This document shows positions 1 to 12,479 of a stretch of 64,000 nucleotides of DNA, piece after piece. Position 1 is the first letter of the stretch, and every line of letters begins with the position of its first letter. Below the pieces are notes generated by a model. The model worked only from the letters and a program-made list of their open reading frames with translations. It ran no database searches and was not told the DNA's origin. The DNA is taken from positions 9,105,501-9,169,500 of the forward strand of contig BSBM01000917.1 in the NCBI GenBank assembly GCA_027924585.1. The letters run 5' to 3'. This DNA comes from Larix kaempferi. Lineage: Eukaryota; Streptophyta; Pinopsida; Pinales; Pinaceae. The position numbers and the translations under genes were made by a program.

Positions 1-2424
1 TTTCCAAACGCATGCGCAAACTATAGAAAGTCGTTATGACGTAGAATGTGCATACTTTGTTGTTTCCATTTATGAAATAAAACACATTTTCTAAAAACTC
101 GTGTTTTTTAACAAATCATGTAAACCTTCTAGAAGCTGTGATTTTGAAAAAAGGGGGAAGTAAGCTTTTCTTATTTCCGGACGCATGCACAAACTATAGA
201 AAGTCGTTATGACATAGAATGTGCATACTTTGTAGATTCCATTTATGAAATAAAACACATTTTCTAAAAATTCGTGTTTTTTACGAAATCATGTAAACCT
301 TCTACAAGCTGTGATTTTAAAAAATGGTGGAAGTAAGATTTTCTTATTTCCGGACGCATGCGCAAACTATAGAAAGTCGTTATGCCGTAGAATGTGCATA
401 CTTTGTAGATTCCATTTATGAAATAAAACACATTTTCTAAAAACTCGTGTTTTTTTACGAAATCATGTAAACCTTCTAGAAGCTGTGATTTTAAAAAACG
501 GTGGAAGTAAGCTTTTCTTACTTCCGGACGTATGCGCAAACTATAGAAAATCGTTATGACGTAGAATGTGCATACTTTGTAGATTCCATTTATGAAATAA
601 AACACATTTTCTAAAAACTCATGTTTTTTACGAAATCATGTAAACCTTCTAGAAGCTGTGATTTTAAAAAACGGTGGAAGTAAGCTTTTCTTATTTCCGG
701 ACGCATGCACAAACTATAGAAAGTCGTTATGATGTAGAATGTGCATACTTTGTTGTTTCCATTTATGAAATAAAACACATTTTCTAAAAACTCGTGTTTT
801 TTAACAAATCATGTAAACCTTCTAGAATCTGTGATTTTCAAAAACGGGGGAAGTAAGCTTTTCTTATTTCGAAACGCATGCTTAAACTATAGAAAGTCGT
901 TATGACGTAGAATGTGCATACTTTGTTGATTCCATTTATGAAATAAAACACATTTTCTAAAAACTCGTGTTTTTTACGAAATCATGTAAACCTTCTAGAA
1001 GCTGTGATTTTAAAAAATGGTGGAAGTAAGCTTTTCTTATTTCCGGACGCATGCGCAAACTATAGAAAGTCGTTATGACGTAGAATGTGCATACTTTGTT
1101 GATTCCATTTATGAAATAAAACACATTTTCTAAAAACTCATGTTTTTTAAGAAATCATGTAAACCTTCTAGAAGCTGTGATTTTAAAAAACGGGGGAAGT
1201 AAGCTTTCCTTATTTCCGGACATATGCGCAAAATATAGAAAGGCGTTACGACGTAGAATGTGCATACTTTGTAGATTCCATTTATGAAATAAAACACATT
1301 TTCTAAAAACTCGTTTTTTTTTACGAAATCATGTAAACCTTCTAGAAGCTGTGATTTTAAAAAACGGGGGAAGTAAGCTTTTCTTATTTCCGGACGCATG
1401 CGCAAACTATAGAAAGTCGTTATGATGTAGAATGTGCATACTTTGTTGTTTCCATTTATGAAATAAAACACATTTTCTAAAAACTCGTGTTTTTTAACAA
1501 ATCATGTAAACCTTCTAGAATCCGTGATTTTCAAAAACGGGGGAAGTAAGCTTTTCTTATTTCGAAACGCATGCTTAAACTATAGAAAGTCGTTATGACA
1601 TAGAATATGCATACTTTGTTGATTCCATTTATGAAATAAAACACATTTTCTAAAAACTCGAGTTTTTTAAGAAATCATGTAAACCTTCTAGAAGTTGTGA
1701 TTTTAAAAAACGGTGGAAGTAAGCTTTTCTTATTTCCGGACGCATGCGCAAACTATAGAAAGTCGTTATGACATAGAATGTGCATACTTTGTAGATTCCA
1801 TATATGAAATAAAACACATTTTCTAAAAACTCGTGTTTTTTACGAAATCATGTAAAGCTTCTAGAAGCTTTGATTTTAAAAAACGGGTGAAGTAATCTTT
1901 TCTTATTTCCGGACGCATGCGCAAAATATAGAAAGTCGTTATGACGTAGAATGTGCATACTTTGTTGTTTCCATTAATGAAATAAAACACATTTTCTAAA
2001 AACTCGTGTTTTTTAACAAATCATGTAAACCTTCTAGAAGCTGTGATTTTAAAAAACGGTGGAGGTAAGCTTTTCTTATTTCCGGACGCATGCGCAAACT
2101 ATAGAAAGTCGTTATGACGTAGAATGTGCATACTTTGTTGATTCCATTTATGAAATAAAATACATTTTCTAAAAACTCGAGTTTTTTAAGAAATCATGTA
2201 AACCTTCTAGAAGCTGTGATTTTAAAAAACGGTGGAAGTAAGCTTTTCTTATTTCGGACGCATGCGCAAACTATAGAAAGTCGTTATGACGTAGAATGTG
2301 CATACTTTGTAGATTCCATTTATGAAATAAAGCACATTTTCTAAAAACTCGTGTTTTTTACGAAATCATGTAAACCTTCTAGAAGCTGTGATTTTAAAAA
2401 ACGGTCGAAGTAAGCTTTTCTAAT
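1..2424 (+). repeat. Higher-order block, first copy (14 monomers)
   Basis: About 14 monomers. The first four (1-660) match the starts of the next two blocks: the rare GATTTTGAAAAAAGGGGG lies here at 139-156 and its ATTTTGA recurs at 2564 and 5159. CTACAAGCTG and a GCCGTAG variant follow in the same order each time. The remainder of this copy (about 690-2,424) differs from the other copies and has its own inner 4-monomer duplication: TTCGAAACGC occurs at 868 and 1561, 693 bp apart. Confidence 0.8.
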
Positions 2425-5018
2425 TTCCAAACGCATGCGCAAACTATAGAAAGTCGTTATGACGTAGAATGTGCATACTTTGTTGTTTCCATTTATGAAA
2501 TAAAACACATTTTCTAAAAACTCGTGTTTTTTAACAAATCATGTAAACCTTCTAGAAGCTGTGATTTTGAAAAAAGGGGGAAGTAAGCTTTTCTTATTTC
2601 CGGACGCATGCACAAACTATAGAAAGTCGTTATGACATAGAATGTGCATACTTTGTAGATTCCATTTATGAAATAAAACACATTTTCTAAAAACTCGTGT
2701 TTTTTACGAAATCATGTAAACCTTCTACAAGCTGTGATTTTAAAAAATGGTGGAAGTAAGTTTTTCTTATTTCCGAACGCATGCGCAAACTATAGAAAGT
2801 CGTTATGCCGTAGAATGTGCATACTTTGTAGATTCCATTTATGAAATAAAACACATTTTCTAAAAACTCGTGTTTTTTACGAAATCATGTAAACCTTCTA
2901 GAAGCTGTGATTTTAAAAAACGGTGGAAGTAAGCTTTTCTTACTTCCGGACGTATGCGCAAACTATAGAAAGTCGTTATGACGTAGAATGTGCATACTTT
3001 GTAGATTCCATTTATGAAATAAAACACATTTTCTAAAAACTTGTGTTTTTTACGAAATCATGTAAACCTTCTAGAAGCTGTGATTTTAAAAAATGGTGGA
3101 AGTAAGCTTTTCTTATTTCCGGACGCATGCACAAACTATAGAAAGTCCTTATGACGTAGAATGTGTATACTTTGTTGATTCCATTTATGAAATAAAACAC
3201 ATTTTCTAAAAACTCATGTTTTTTAAGAAACCATGTAAACCATCTAGAAGCTGTGATTTTAAAAAACGAGGGAAGTAAGCTTTTCTTATTTCCAAATAGA
3301 TGCGGAAACTATAGAAAGTCATTATGGCGTAGAATGTGCATACTTTGTTGATTCCATTTATGAAATAAAACACATTTTCTAAAAACTCGTGTTTTTTATG
3401 AAATCATGTAAACCTTCTAGAAGCTGTGATTTTAAAAAACGGTGGAAGTAAGCTTTTCTTATTTCCGGACGCATGCGCAAACTATAGGAAGTCGTTATGA
3501 CGTAGAATGTGCATACTTTGTTGATTCCATTTATGAAATAAAATTTTTTTTCTAAAAACTCGTGTTTTTTAAGAAACCATGTAAACCTTCTAGAAGCTGT
3601 GATTTTAAAAAACGAGGGAAGTAAGCTTTTCTTATTTCCGGACGCATGCGCAAACTATAGAAAGTCATTATGACGTAGAATGTGCATACTTTGTTGATTT
3701 CATTTATGAAATAAAACACATTTTCTAAAAACTCATATTTTTTAAGAAATCATGTAAACCTTCTAGTAGCTGTGATTTTAAAAAACGGTGGAAGTAAGCT
3801 TTTCTTATTTCCGGACGAATGCGTAAATTATAGAAAGTCGTTATGACATAGAATGTGCATACGTTGTTGATTCCATTTATGAAATAAAACACATTTTCTA
3901 AAAACTCGTGTTTTTTAAGAAATCATGTAAACCTTCTACAAGCTGTGATTTTAAAAAACGGGGGAAGTAAGCTTTTCTTATTTCCGGACGCATGCGAAAA
4001 CTATAGAAAGTCGTTATGACGTAGAATGTGCATACTTTGTATATTCCATTTATGAAATAAAACACATTTTCTAAAAACTCGTGTTTTTTACGAAATCATG
4101 TAAACCTTCTGGAAGCTGTGATTTTAAAAAACGCTGGAAGTAAGCTTTTCTTATTTCCGGACGAATGCGCAAACTATAGAAAGTCGTTATGATGTAGAAT
4201 GTGCATACTTTGTTGATTCCATTTATGAAATAAAACACATTTTCTAAAAACTATTGTTTTTTAAGAAATCATGTAAACCTTCTAGAAGCTGTGATTTTAA
4301 AAAACGGTGGTAGTAAGCTTTTCTTATTTCCGGACGCATGCGCAAACTATAGAAAGTCGTTATGACGTAGAATGTGCATACTTTGTTGATTACATTTATG
4401 AAATAAAACACATTTTCTAAAAACTCGTGTTTTTTAAGAAATCATGTAAACCTTCTAGAAGCTATGATTTTAAAAAACGGGGGAAGTAAGCTTTTCTTAT
4501 TTCCGGACGCATGCACAAACTATAGAAAGTCATTATGACGTAGAATGTGCATACTTTTTTTATTCCATTTATGAAATAAAACACATTTTCTAAAAACTCG
4601 TGTTTTTTAAGAAATCATGTAATCCTTCTAGAAGCTGTGTTTTTAAAAAACGGTGGAAGTAAGCTTTTCTTATTTCCGGACGCATTCGCAAACTATAGAA
4701 AGTCGTTATGACGTAGAATGTGCATACTTTGTAGATTCCATTTATGAAATAAAGCACATTTTCTAAAAACTCGTGTTTTTTACGAAATCATGTAAACCTT
4801 CTAGAAGCTGTGATTTTAAAAAACGGTGGAAGTAAGCTTTTCTCATTTCCAAACGCATGCGCAAACTATAGAAAGTCGTTATGACGTAGAATGTGCATAC
4901 TTTGTAGATTCCATTTATGAAATAAAGCACATTTTCTAAAAACTCGTGTTTTTTACGAAATCATGTAAACATTCTAGAAGCTGTGATTTTAAAAAACGGT
5001 GGAAGTAAGCTTTTCTCA
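2425..5018 (+). repeat. Higher-order block, second copy (15 monomers)
   Basis: Starts with the same variant series as position 1, offset 2,423 bp (14 monomers). Its second half carries the ordered rare variants AGATGCGGAAAC (near 3,298), ACTCATATTTTTTAAG (3731), CATACGTTGTTG (near 3,860), ACGCTGGAAG (near 4,131) and ACTTTTTTTATTCC (4553). All of these recur about 2,596-2,598 bp downstream. One monomer at 3,541 has an oligo-T replacement. Confidence 0.8.
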
Positions 5019-7430
5019 TTTCCAAACGCATGCGCAAACTATAGAAAGTCGTTATGACGTAGAATGTGCATACTTTGTTGATTCCATTTATGAAATAAAA
5101 CACATTTTCTAAAAACTCGTGTTTTTTACGAAATCATGTAAACCTTCTAGAAGCTGTGATTTTGAAAAAAGGGGGAAGTAAGCTTTTCTTATTTCCGGAC
5201 GCATGCACAAACTATAGAAAGTCGTTATGACATATAATGTGCATACTTTGTAGATTCCATTTATGAAATAAAACACATTTTCTAAAAACTCGTGTTTTTT
5301 ACGAAATCATGTAAACCTTCTACAAGCTGTGATTTTAAAAAATGGTGGAAGTAAGATTTTCTTATTTCCGGACGCATGCGCAAACTATAGAAAGTCGTTA
5401 TGTCGTAGAATGTGCATACTTTGTAGATTCCATTTATGAAATAAAACACATTTTCTAAAAACTCGTGTTTTTTTACGTAATCATGTAAACCTTCTAGAAG
5501 CTGTGATTTTAAAAAACGGTGGAAGTAAGCTTTTCTTACTTCCGGACGTATGCGCAAACTATAGAAAGTCGTTATGACGTAGAACGTGCATACTTTGTAG
5601 ATTCCATTTATGAAATAAAACACATTTTCTAAAAACTCGTGTGTTTTACGAAATCATGTAAACCTTCTGGAAGCTGTGATTTTAAAAAACGGTGGAAGTA
5701 AGCTTTTCTTATTTCCGGACGCATGCGCAAACTATAGAAAGTCGTTATGACGTAGAATGTGCATACTTTGTATATTCCATTTATGAAATAAAACACATTT
5801 TCTAAAAACTCGTGTTTTTTACGAAATCATGTAAACCTTCTAGAAGCTGTGATTTTAAAAAACGGTGGAAGTAAGCTTTTCTTATTTCCAAACAGATACG
5901 GAAATTATAGAAAGTCATTATGACGTAGAATGTGCATACTTTGTTGATTTCATTTATGAAATAAAATACATTTTCAAAAAACTCGTGTTTTTTAAGAAAT
6001 CATGTAAACCTTCTAGAAGCTGTGATTTTAAAAAACGGTGGAAGTAAGCTTTTCTTATTTCCAGACAAATGCGCAAACTATAGAAAGTCGTTATGACGTA
6101 GAATGTGCATACTTTGTTGATTCCATTTATGAAATAAAAAACATTTTCTAAAAACTCGTGTTTTTTAAGAAACCATGTAAACCTTTTAGAAGCTGTGATT
6201 TTAAAAAACGAGGGAAGTAAGCTTTTCTTATTTCCAAACACATGCGCAAACTATAGAAAGTCATTATGACGTAGAATGTGCATACTTTGTTGATTTCATT
6301 TATGAAATAAAACACATTTTCTAAAAACTCATATTTTTTAAGAAATCATGTAAACCTTCTAGTAGCTGTGATTTTAAAAAACGGTGGAAGTAAGCTTTTC
6401 TTATTTCCGGACGAATGCGTAAATTATAGAAAGTCGTTAGGACGTAGAATGTGCATACGTTGTTGATTCCATTTATGAAATAAAACACATTTTTCTAAAA
6501 ACTCATGTTTTTTAAGAAATCATGTAAACCTTCTACAAGCTGTGATTTTAAAAAACGTGGGAAGTAAGCTTTTCTTATTTCCGGACGCATGCGCAAACTA
6601 TAGAAAGTCGTTATGACGTAGAATGTGCATACTTTGTATATTCCATTTATGAAATAAAACACATTTTCTAAAAACTCGTGTTTTTTACGAAATCATGTAA
6701 ACCTTCTGGAAGCTGTGATTTTAAAAAACGCTGGAAGTAAGCTTTTCTTATTTCCGGACGAATGCGCAAACTATAGAAAGTCGTTATGATGTAGAATGTG
6801 CATACTTTGTTGATTCCATTTATGAAATAAAACACATTTTCTAAAAACTAGTGTTTTTTTAAGAAATCATGTAAACCTTCTAGAAGCTGTGATTTTAAAA
6901 AACGGTGGTAGTAAGCTTTTCTTATTTCCGGACGCATGCGCAAACTATAGAAATTCGTTATGACGTAGAATGTGCATACTTTGTTGATTCCATTTATGAA
7001 ATAAAACAAATTTTCTAAAAACTCGTGTTTTTTAAGAAATCATGTAAACCTTCTAGAAGCTATGATTTTAAAAAACGAGGGAAGTAAGCTTTTCTTATTT
7101 CCGGACGCATGCACAAACTATAGAAAGTCATTATGACGTAGAATGTGCATACTTTTTTTATTCCATTTATGAAATAAAACACATTTTCTAAAAACTCGTG
7201 TTTTTTAAGAAATCATGTAATCCTTCTAGAAGCTGTGATTTTAAAAAACGGTGGAAGTAAGCTTTTCTTATTTCCGGACGCATGCGCAAACTATAGAAAG
7301 TCGTTATGACGTAGAATGTGCATACTTTTTTGATTCCATTTAAGAAATAAAACGCATTTTCTAAAAACTCGTGTTTTTTAAGAAGTCATGTAAACCTTCT
7401 AGAAGCTGTGATTTTAAAAAACAGTGGAAG
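5019..7430 (+). repeat. Higher-order block, third copy (15-monomer period)
   Basis: Copies the second block at an offset of 2,595-2,598 bp: ATTTTGA at 5159, a variant of the GCGGAAAC monomer near 5,890, ACTCATATTTTTTAAG at 6327, ACGCTGGAAG near 6,729 and ACTTTTTTTATTCC at 7151. The correspondence fades after about 7.4 kb. Single-base differences between the copies show that they have diverged since duplication. Confidence 0.78.
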
Positions 7431-9239
7431 TAAGCTTTTCTTATTTCCGGACGCATGCGCAAACTATAGAAAGTCGTTATGACGTAGAATGTGCATACTT
7501 TGTTGATTCCATTTATGAAATAAAACACATTTTCTAAAAACTCGTGTTTTTTAAGAAATCATGTAAACCTTCTAGAAGCTGTCATTTTAAAAAACATGGG
7601 AAGTAAGCTTTTCTTATTTCTAAACGCATGCGCAAACTATAGAAACTCGTTATGACGTAGAATGTGCATACTTTGTTGATTCCATTTATGATATAAAACA
7701 CATTTTCTAAAAACTCGTGTTTTTTAAGAAATCATGTAAACCTTCTAGAAGCTGTGATTTTAAAAAAAGGGGGAAGTAAGCTTTTCTTATTTCCGGCCGC
7801 ATGCGCAAACTATAGAAAGTCGTTATGACGTAGAATGTGCATACTTTGTAGATTCCATTTATGAAATAAAACACATCTTCTAAAAATCCGTGTTTTTTAC
7901 GAAATCATGTAAACCTTCTAGAAGCTGTGATTTTAAAAAACGGGGGAAGTAAGCTTTTCTTATTTCCGGACGCATGCGCAAACTATAGAAAGTCGTTATG
8001 ACGTAGAATGTGCATACTTTGTAGATTCCATTTATGAAATAAAACACATTTTCTAAAAACTCGTGTTTTTTACGAAATCATGTAAACCTTCTAGAAGCTG
8101 TGATTTTAAAAAACGGTGGAAGTAAGCTTTTCTTATTTCCAAACACATGCGCAAACTATAGAAAGTCATTATGACATAGAATGTGCATACTTTCTTGATT
8201 CCATTTATGAAATAAAAAACATTTTTTAAAAACTCGTGTTTTTTAAGAAATCATGTAAACCTTCTAGAAGCTGTTATTTTAAAAAACGGGGTAAGTAAGC
8301 TTTTCTTATTTCCGGACGCATGCGCAAACTATAGAAAGTCGTTATGACGTAGAATGCGCATACTTTGTTGGTTCCATTTATGAAATAAAACACATTTTCT
8401 AAAAACTCGTGTTTTTTAAGAAACCATGTAAACCTTCTAGAAGCTGTGATTTTAAAAAATGGGGGAAGTAAGCTTTTCTTATTTCCAAACACATGCGCAA
8501 ACTATAGAAAGTCGTTATGACGTAGAATGTGCATACTTTGTTGATTCCATTTATGAAATAAAACACATTTTCTAAAAACTCATGTTTTTTACGAAATCAT
8601 GTAAACCTTCTAGAAGCTGTGATTTTAAAAAACGGGGGAAGTAAGCTTTTCTTATTTCCGGACGCATGCGCAAACTATAGAAAGTCGTTATGACGTAGAA
8701 TGTGCATACTTTGTAGATTCCATTTATGAGATAAAACACATTTTCTAAAAACTCGTGTTTTTTAAGAAATCATGTAAACGTTCTAGAAGCAGTGATTATT
8801 AAAAACGGGGGAAGTAAGCTTTTCTTATTTCCGAACGCATGCGCAAACTATAGAAAGTCGTTATGACGTAGAATGTGCATACTTTGTAGATTCCATTTAT
8901 TAAACAAAACACATTTTCTAAAAACTCGTGTTTTTTACGAAATCATGTAAACCTTCTAGAAGCTGTGATTTTAGAAAACGGGGGAAGTAAGCTTTTCTTA
9001 TTTCGTAAAGCATGCGCAAACTATAGAAAATCGTTATGACGTAGAATGTGCATACTTTGTAGATTCCATTTATGAAATAAAACACATTTTCTAAAAACTC
9101 ATTTTTTTTTACGAAATCATGTAAACTTTCTAGAAGCTGTGATTTTAAAAAATGGTGGAAGTAAGCTTTTCTTATTACGGGACGCATGCGCAAACTATAG
9201 AAAGTCGTTATGATGTAGAATTTGCATACTTTGTTGATT
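7431..9239 (+). repeat. Satellite monomers, no clear higher-order pattern
   Basis: About 10 ordinary 173 bp monomers. Both the AAGAAATC and ACGAAATC types are present, and GGGGGAAG is the usual form of the GGTGGAAG element. Two nearby copies begin TTCCAAACACATGCG (near 8,147 and 8,484). I see no gene and no non-satellite sequence. Confidence 0.8.
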
Positions 9240-11345
9240 CCATTTATGAAATAAAACACATTTCCTAAAAACTCATGTTTTTTACGAAATCATGTAAACC
9301 TTCTAGAAGCTGTGATTTTAAAAAACGGGGGAAGTAAGCTTTTCTTATTTCGAAAAGCATGCGCAAACTATAGAAAGTCGTTATGACGTAGAATGTGCAT
9401 ACTTTGTTGATTCCATTTATGAAATAAAACACATTTTGTAAAAACTCCTGTTTTTTACGAATGCATGTAAACCTTCTAGAAGCTGTGATTTTAAAAAACG
9501 GGGGAAGTAAGCTTTTCTTATTTCCGGACGCATGCGCAAACTATAGAAAGTCGTTATGACATAGAATGTGCATACTTTGTTGATTCCATTTATGAAATAA
9601 AACACATTTTCTAAAAACTCGTGTTTTTTACGAAATCATGTAAACCTTCAAGAAGCTGTGATTTTAAAAAACGGTTGAAGTAAGCTTTTCTTATTTCCGG
9701 ACGCATGCGCAAACTATAGGAAGTCGTTATGACGTAGAATGTGCATACTTTGTTGATTCCATTTATGAAATAAAACACATCTTCTAAAAACTCGTGTTTT
9801 TGAAGAAATCATGTAAACCTTCTAGAAGCTGTGATTTTAAAAAATGGGGGAAGTAATCTTTTCTTATTTCCGGACGCATGTGCAAACTATAGAAAGTCGT
9901 TATGACGTAGAATGTGCATACTTTGTAGATTCCATTTATGAAATAAAACACATTTTCTAAAAACTCGTGATTTTTACGAAATCATGCAAACCTTCTAGAA
10001 GCTGTGAATTTAAAAAACGGGGGAAGTAAGCTTTTCTTATTTCCGGACGAATACGCAAACTATAGAAAGTCGTTATGATGTAGAATGTGCATACTTTGTT
10101 GATTCCATTTATGAAATAAAACACATTTTCTAAAAAGTCGTGTTTTTTAAGAAATCATGTAAACATTCTAGAAGCTGTGATTTTAAAAAACGGGGGAAGT
10201 AAGCTTTTCTTATTTCCGGACGCATGCGAAAACTATAGAAAGTCGTTATGACGTAGAATGTGCATACTTTGTTGATTCCATTTATGAAATAGAAAACATT
10301 TTCTAAAAACTCGTGTTTTTTAAGAAATCATGTAAACCTTCTAGAAGCTGTGATTTTAAAAAACGGGGGAAGTAAGCCTTTCTTATTTCCAGACGCATGC
10401 GCAAACTATAGAAAGTCGTTATGACGTAGAATGTGCATACTTTGTAGATTCCATCAATGAAATAAAACACATTTTCTAAAAACTCGTGTTTTTTACGAAA
10501 TCATGTAAACCTTCTAGAAGCTGTGATTTTAAAAACGGGGGGAAGTAAGCTTTTCTTATTTCCGAACGCATGCGCAAACTATAGAAATTCGTTATGACGT
10601 AGAATGTGCATACTTTGTTGATTCCATTTATGAAATAAAACACATTTCCTAAAAACTTGTGTTTTTTACGAAATCATGTAAACCTTCTAGAAGCTGTGAT
10701 TTTAAAAAACGGGGGAAGTAAGCTTTTCTTATTTCCAAATGCATGCGCAAACTATAGAAAGTCGTTATGATGTAGAATGTGCATACTTTGTTGATTCCAT
10801 TTATGAAATAAAACATATTTTCTAAAAACTCGTGTTTTTTAAGAAATCATGTAAACCCTCTAGAAGCTGTGATTTTAAAAAACAGGGGAAGTAAGCTTTT
10901 CTTATTACCGGACGCATGTGCAAACTATAGAAAGTCGTTATGATGTAGAATTTGCATACTTTGTTGATTCCATTTATGAAATAAAACACATTTTCTAAAA
11001 ACTCATGTTTTTTACGAAATCATGTCAACCTTCTAGAAGCTGTGATTTTAAAAAATGGGGGAAGTAAGCTTTTCTTATTTCGAAAACATGCGCAAACTAT
11101 AGAAAGTAGTTATGACGTAGAATGTGCATACTTTGTTGATTCCATTTATGAAATAAAACACATTTTATAAAAACTCCTGTTTTTTACGAAATCATGTAAA
11201 CCTTGTAGAAGCTGTGATTTTAAAAAACGGAGGAAGTAAGCTTTTCTTATTTCCGAACGCATGCGCAAACTATAGAAAGTCGTTATGACGTAGAATGTGC
11301 ATACTTTGTTGATTCCATTTATGAAATAAAACACATTTTCTAAAA
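9240..11345 (+). repeat. 10-monomer tandem duplication
   Basis: Rare variants repeat in order about 1,728 bp (10 monomers) apart. AAAAACTCCTGTTTTTTACG occurs near 9,440 and 11,168, followed in each case by a monomer with CTTCAAGAAGCTG (9647 and 11375) and GGTTGAAG. The XbaI dyad is broken in the CTTCAAGAAG copies. Confidence 0.7.
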
Positions 11346-11865
11346 ACTCGTGTTTTTTACGAAATCATGTAAATCTTCAAGAAGCTGTGATTTTAAAAAA
11401 CGGTTGAAGTAAGCTTTTCTTATTTCCGGACGCATGCGCAAACTATAGGAAGTCGTTATGACGTAGAATGTGCATACTTTGTTGATTCCATTTATGAAAT
11501 AAAACACATTTTCTAAAAACTCGTGTTTTTTACGAAATCATGTAAACCTTCAAGAAGCTGGGATTTTAAAAAACGGTTGAAGTAAGCTTTTCTTATTTCC
11601 GGAAGCATGCGCAAACTATAGGAAGTCGTTATGACGTAGAATGTGCATACTTTGTTGATTCCATTTATGAAATAAAACACATTTTCTAAAAACTCGTGTT
11701 TTTTACGAAATCATGTAAACCTTCAAGAAGCTGTGATTTTAAAAAACGGTTGAAGTAAGCTTTTCTTATTTCCGGACGCATGCGCAAACTATAGGAAGTC
11801 GTTATGACGTAGAATGTGCATACTTTGTTGATTCATTTTATGAAATAAAACACATTTTCTAAAAA
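11346..11865 (+). repeat. Three near-identical consecutive monomers (local triplication)
   Basis: CTTCAAGAAG occurs at 11375, 11548 and 11721, exactly 173 bp apart. Each is followed by GGTTGAAG and then ACTATAGGAAGTCG. The combination is otherwise seen only near 9.65 kb, so one monomer variant has been amplified in place. Confidence 0.82.
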
Positions 11866-12479
11866 CTCGTGTTTTTTAAGAAATCATGTAAACCTTCTAG
11901 AAGCTGTGATTTTAAAAAATGGGGGAAGTAAGCTTTTCTTATTTCCGGACGCATGCGCAAACTATAGAAAGTCGCTATGATGTAGAATGTGCATACTTTG
12001 TAGATTCCATTTATGAGATAAAACACATTTTCTAAAAACTCGTGTTTTTTACGAAATCATGTAAACCTTCTAGAAGCTGTGATTTTAAAAAACGGGGGAA
12101 GTAAGCTTTTCTTATTTCCGGAAGCATGCGCAAACTATAGAAACTCGTTATGACGTAGAATGTGCATACTTTGTAGATTCCATTTATGAAATAAAACACA
12201 TTTTCTAAAAACTCGTGTTTTTTTACGAAATCATGTAAACGTTCTAGAAGCTGTGATTTTAAAAAACTGTGGAAGTAAGCTTTTCTTATTTCCGAACGCA
12301 TGCGCAAACTATAGAAAGTCGTTATGACGTAGAATGCGCATAGTTTGTTGATTCCATTTATGAAATAAAACACATTTTCTAATAACTCGTGTTTTTTAAG
12401 AAATCATGTAAACCTTCTAGAAGCTGTGATTTTAAAAAACGGGGGAAGTAAGCTTTTCTTATTTCCGGACGCATGCACA
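11866..12479 (+). repeat. Satellite monomers, ordinary
   Basis: About 3-4 typical monomers linking two duplicated regions. A GAGATAAAAC variant lies near 12,015 and an AATAACTCG variant near 12,381. Nothing other than satellite is present. Confidence 0.8.

Noticed and set aside
264-605. Minus-strand open frames of up to 113 codons, recurring many times (for example 264-605, 1130-1471, 5282-5623)
   Set aside because: They are translations of the satellite. Because 173 leaves remainder 2 on division by 3, the frame rotates each unit and an opening can span at most about two monomers. The same peptide recurs with the repeat, and there is no signal of selection on codons.
5865-6047. Plus-strand open frames of about 60 codons starting at the ATG-like end of GGTGGAAG units (for example 5865-6047, 20744-20926, 25067-25249)
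   Set aside because: These too are repeat translation. They exist only where one substitution (CTAAAAAC to CAAAAAAC or similar) removes the usual stop codon, so they track random variants, not a gene.
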